Of a stretch of 64,000 bases of DNA, positions 63,581-64,000 are shown piece by piece (the stretch's first letter is position 1; every line of letters starts with the position of its first letter). The notes under the pieces are model-generated. The model was not told the origin of the DNA. It saw only the letters and a list, made by a program, of their open reading frames with translations, and did not search any database. The DNA is taken from contig JALQPE010003059.1 in NCBI GenBank assembly GCA_030407315.1, positions 81,503-145,502 of the forward strand, in the 5' to 3' direction. The DNA comes from Asparagopsis taxiformis. Taxonomy: Eukaryota > Rhodophyta > Florideophyceae > Bonnemaisoniales > Bonnemaisoniaceae. The position numbers and the translations under genes were made by a program.

Positions 63581-64000
63581 ATGGAATGCAAGTATGAAGG
63601 GTGCTTCTACTACTGCGTAGATGCTTATGCGCTCGCGCTGCATGAGCGAACGTGTCGCTACCGTTCAACCCCTCTCCCCAACATTTCAACAACGCTCGTG
63701 TCCCTGCCGTCACCCATGAGCCTGCTCGAAACGGCGACCATGATTCCCCGCAACCAGCTCCCCAGACCCAGAATCTGGTCGTGCTTCCTCCAGCGACTCA
63801 CCCTGTGACGCTTCACTGCCACCAACCTCAACCCCCTCCCGCGCAGACCTCCTCGTGCAATCCCTCGCCGCCAGTCTCACAACCCTCGAGTACAAGGCCG
63901 GCGCTGGCCGCGTGAGCGAAGTCATCACCATCCTACAAGACCCCGCATTCTCCTAGAAAAGTTCAACAGCGCCGTTCGCACCGTAGAAGAATGTCGCCAC
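63581..64000 (+). pseudogene. Zinc-finger-like N-terminal fragment at the window edge, frames broken
   Basis: ATG 63581 opens M-E-C-K-Y-E-G-C-F-Y-Y-C...LHERTC, a Cys/His cluster like a C2H2 or C2HC finger. Similarity is then lost after about 30 residues. From about 63792 a second frame reads DLLVQSLAASLTTLEYKAGA and on to ITILQDPAFS, then a stop at 63954. One base further on, LEKFNSAVRTVEECRH continues to the edge. Either introns or frameshifts separate the pieces. It is probably the beginning of a gene or transposon protein that continues outside the window. Not identified. Confidence 0.35.

Noticed and set aside
1..64000. tRNA or rRNA genes
   Set aside because: No rRNA-like blocks and no convincing cloverleaf with TTC-G/A-A-N-C box B plus box A was found by reading; absence is not proven without a covariance-model search.

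Overview
This is a eukaryotic nuclear window. It has short, mostly intronless genes, the two clear introns are short (75 and 81 bp, GTAAGT...CAG), TATA boxes lie about 55-115 bp before many start codons, and several classes of retrotransposon and DNA transposon are present with no bacterial operons. Compact TATA-driven genes among many LTR elements would fit an alga such as a red alga, but nothing here fixes the taxon; that is inference only.

Layout. 1-1640: decayed Ty3/gypsy reverse transcriptase-RNase H on the minus strand. 1641-5931: no recognisable gene, but a CpG-rich block (about 1900-2640) and perfect or near-perfect GC-rich palindromes at about 3.2 and 4.3 kb. 5932-8790: decayed Ty1/copia-like gag-protease-integrase ending in a Tudor-like module, fused to a 5'-truncated Tc1/mariner transposase (8800-9638). 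10.2-20.4 kb: small host genes on the minus strand, one of them split by a chromodomain-bearing gypsy derivative (12077-15286). 21695-29856: a PIF/Harbinger-type transposon with about 805-bp inverted repeats, a Myb/SANT-like ORF, a DDE transposase, and a GC-rich cargo block with a phosphatidylserine-decarboxylase-like gene and a small secreted-peptide ORF. 30212-36325: a complete copia element with apparently identical 585-bp LTRs and a GATTT target-site duplication. 37-52 kb: more small host genes, plus a 2.27-kb inverted duplication around a secreted cysteine-rich gene. 54-59.3 kb: a tandem pair of membrane-anchored chymotrypsin-fold proteins (one with an apparent frameshift, one lacking catalytic His and Ser), whose 3' end is duplicated in inverted orientation around a dead Tc1/mariner element. 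59.3-63 kb: the 5' part of another retroelement, then tandem repeat arrays. A fragment of a zinc-finger-like gene lies at the right edge.

The main biological signal is a recurrent pair of small genes. Four secreted proteins (genes at about 12-16.5, 19.8-20.4, 38.0-38.7 and 49.2-49.8 kb) share a ten-cysteine pattern with nearly fixed spacing. Three of them, and doubtfully the fourth, have within about 0.7-1.6 kb downstream a short gene with the motif Y-R-D-G-I-S-T-F (at 10.2, 37.0 and 51.3 kb; a weak candidate at 18.8 kb). I recognise neither family. Together with the cysteine-repeat secreted protein and the membrane serine protease-like pair, most host genes here look secreted or cell-surface, in a region reshaped by recent transposition and inverted duplication.
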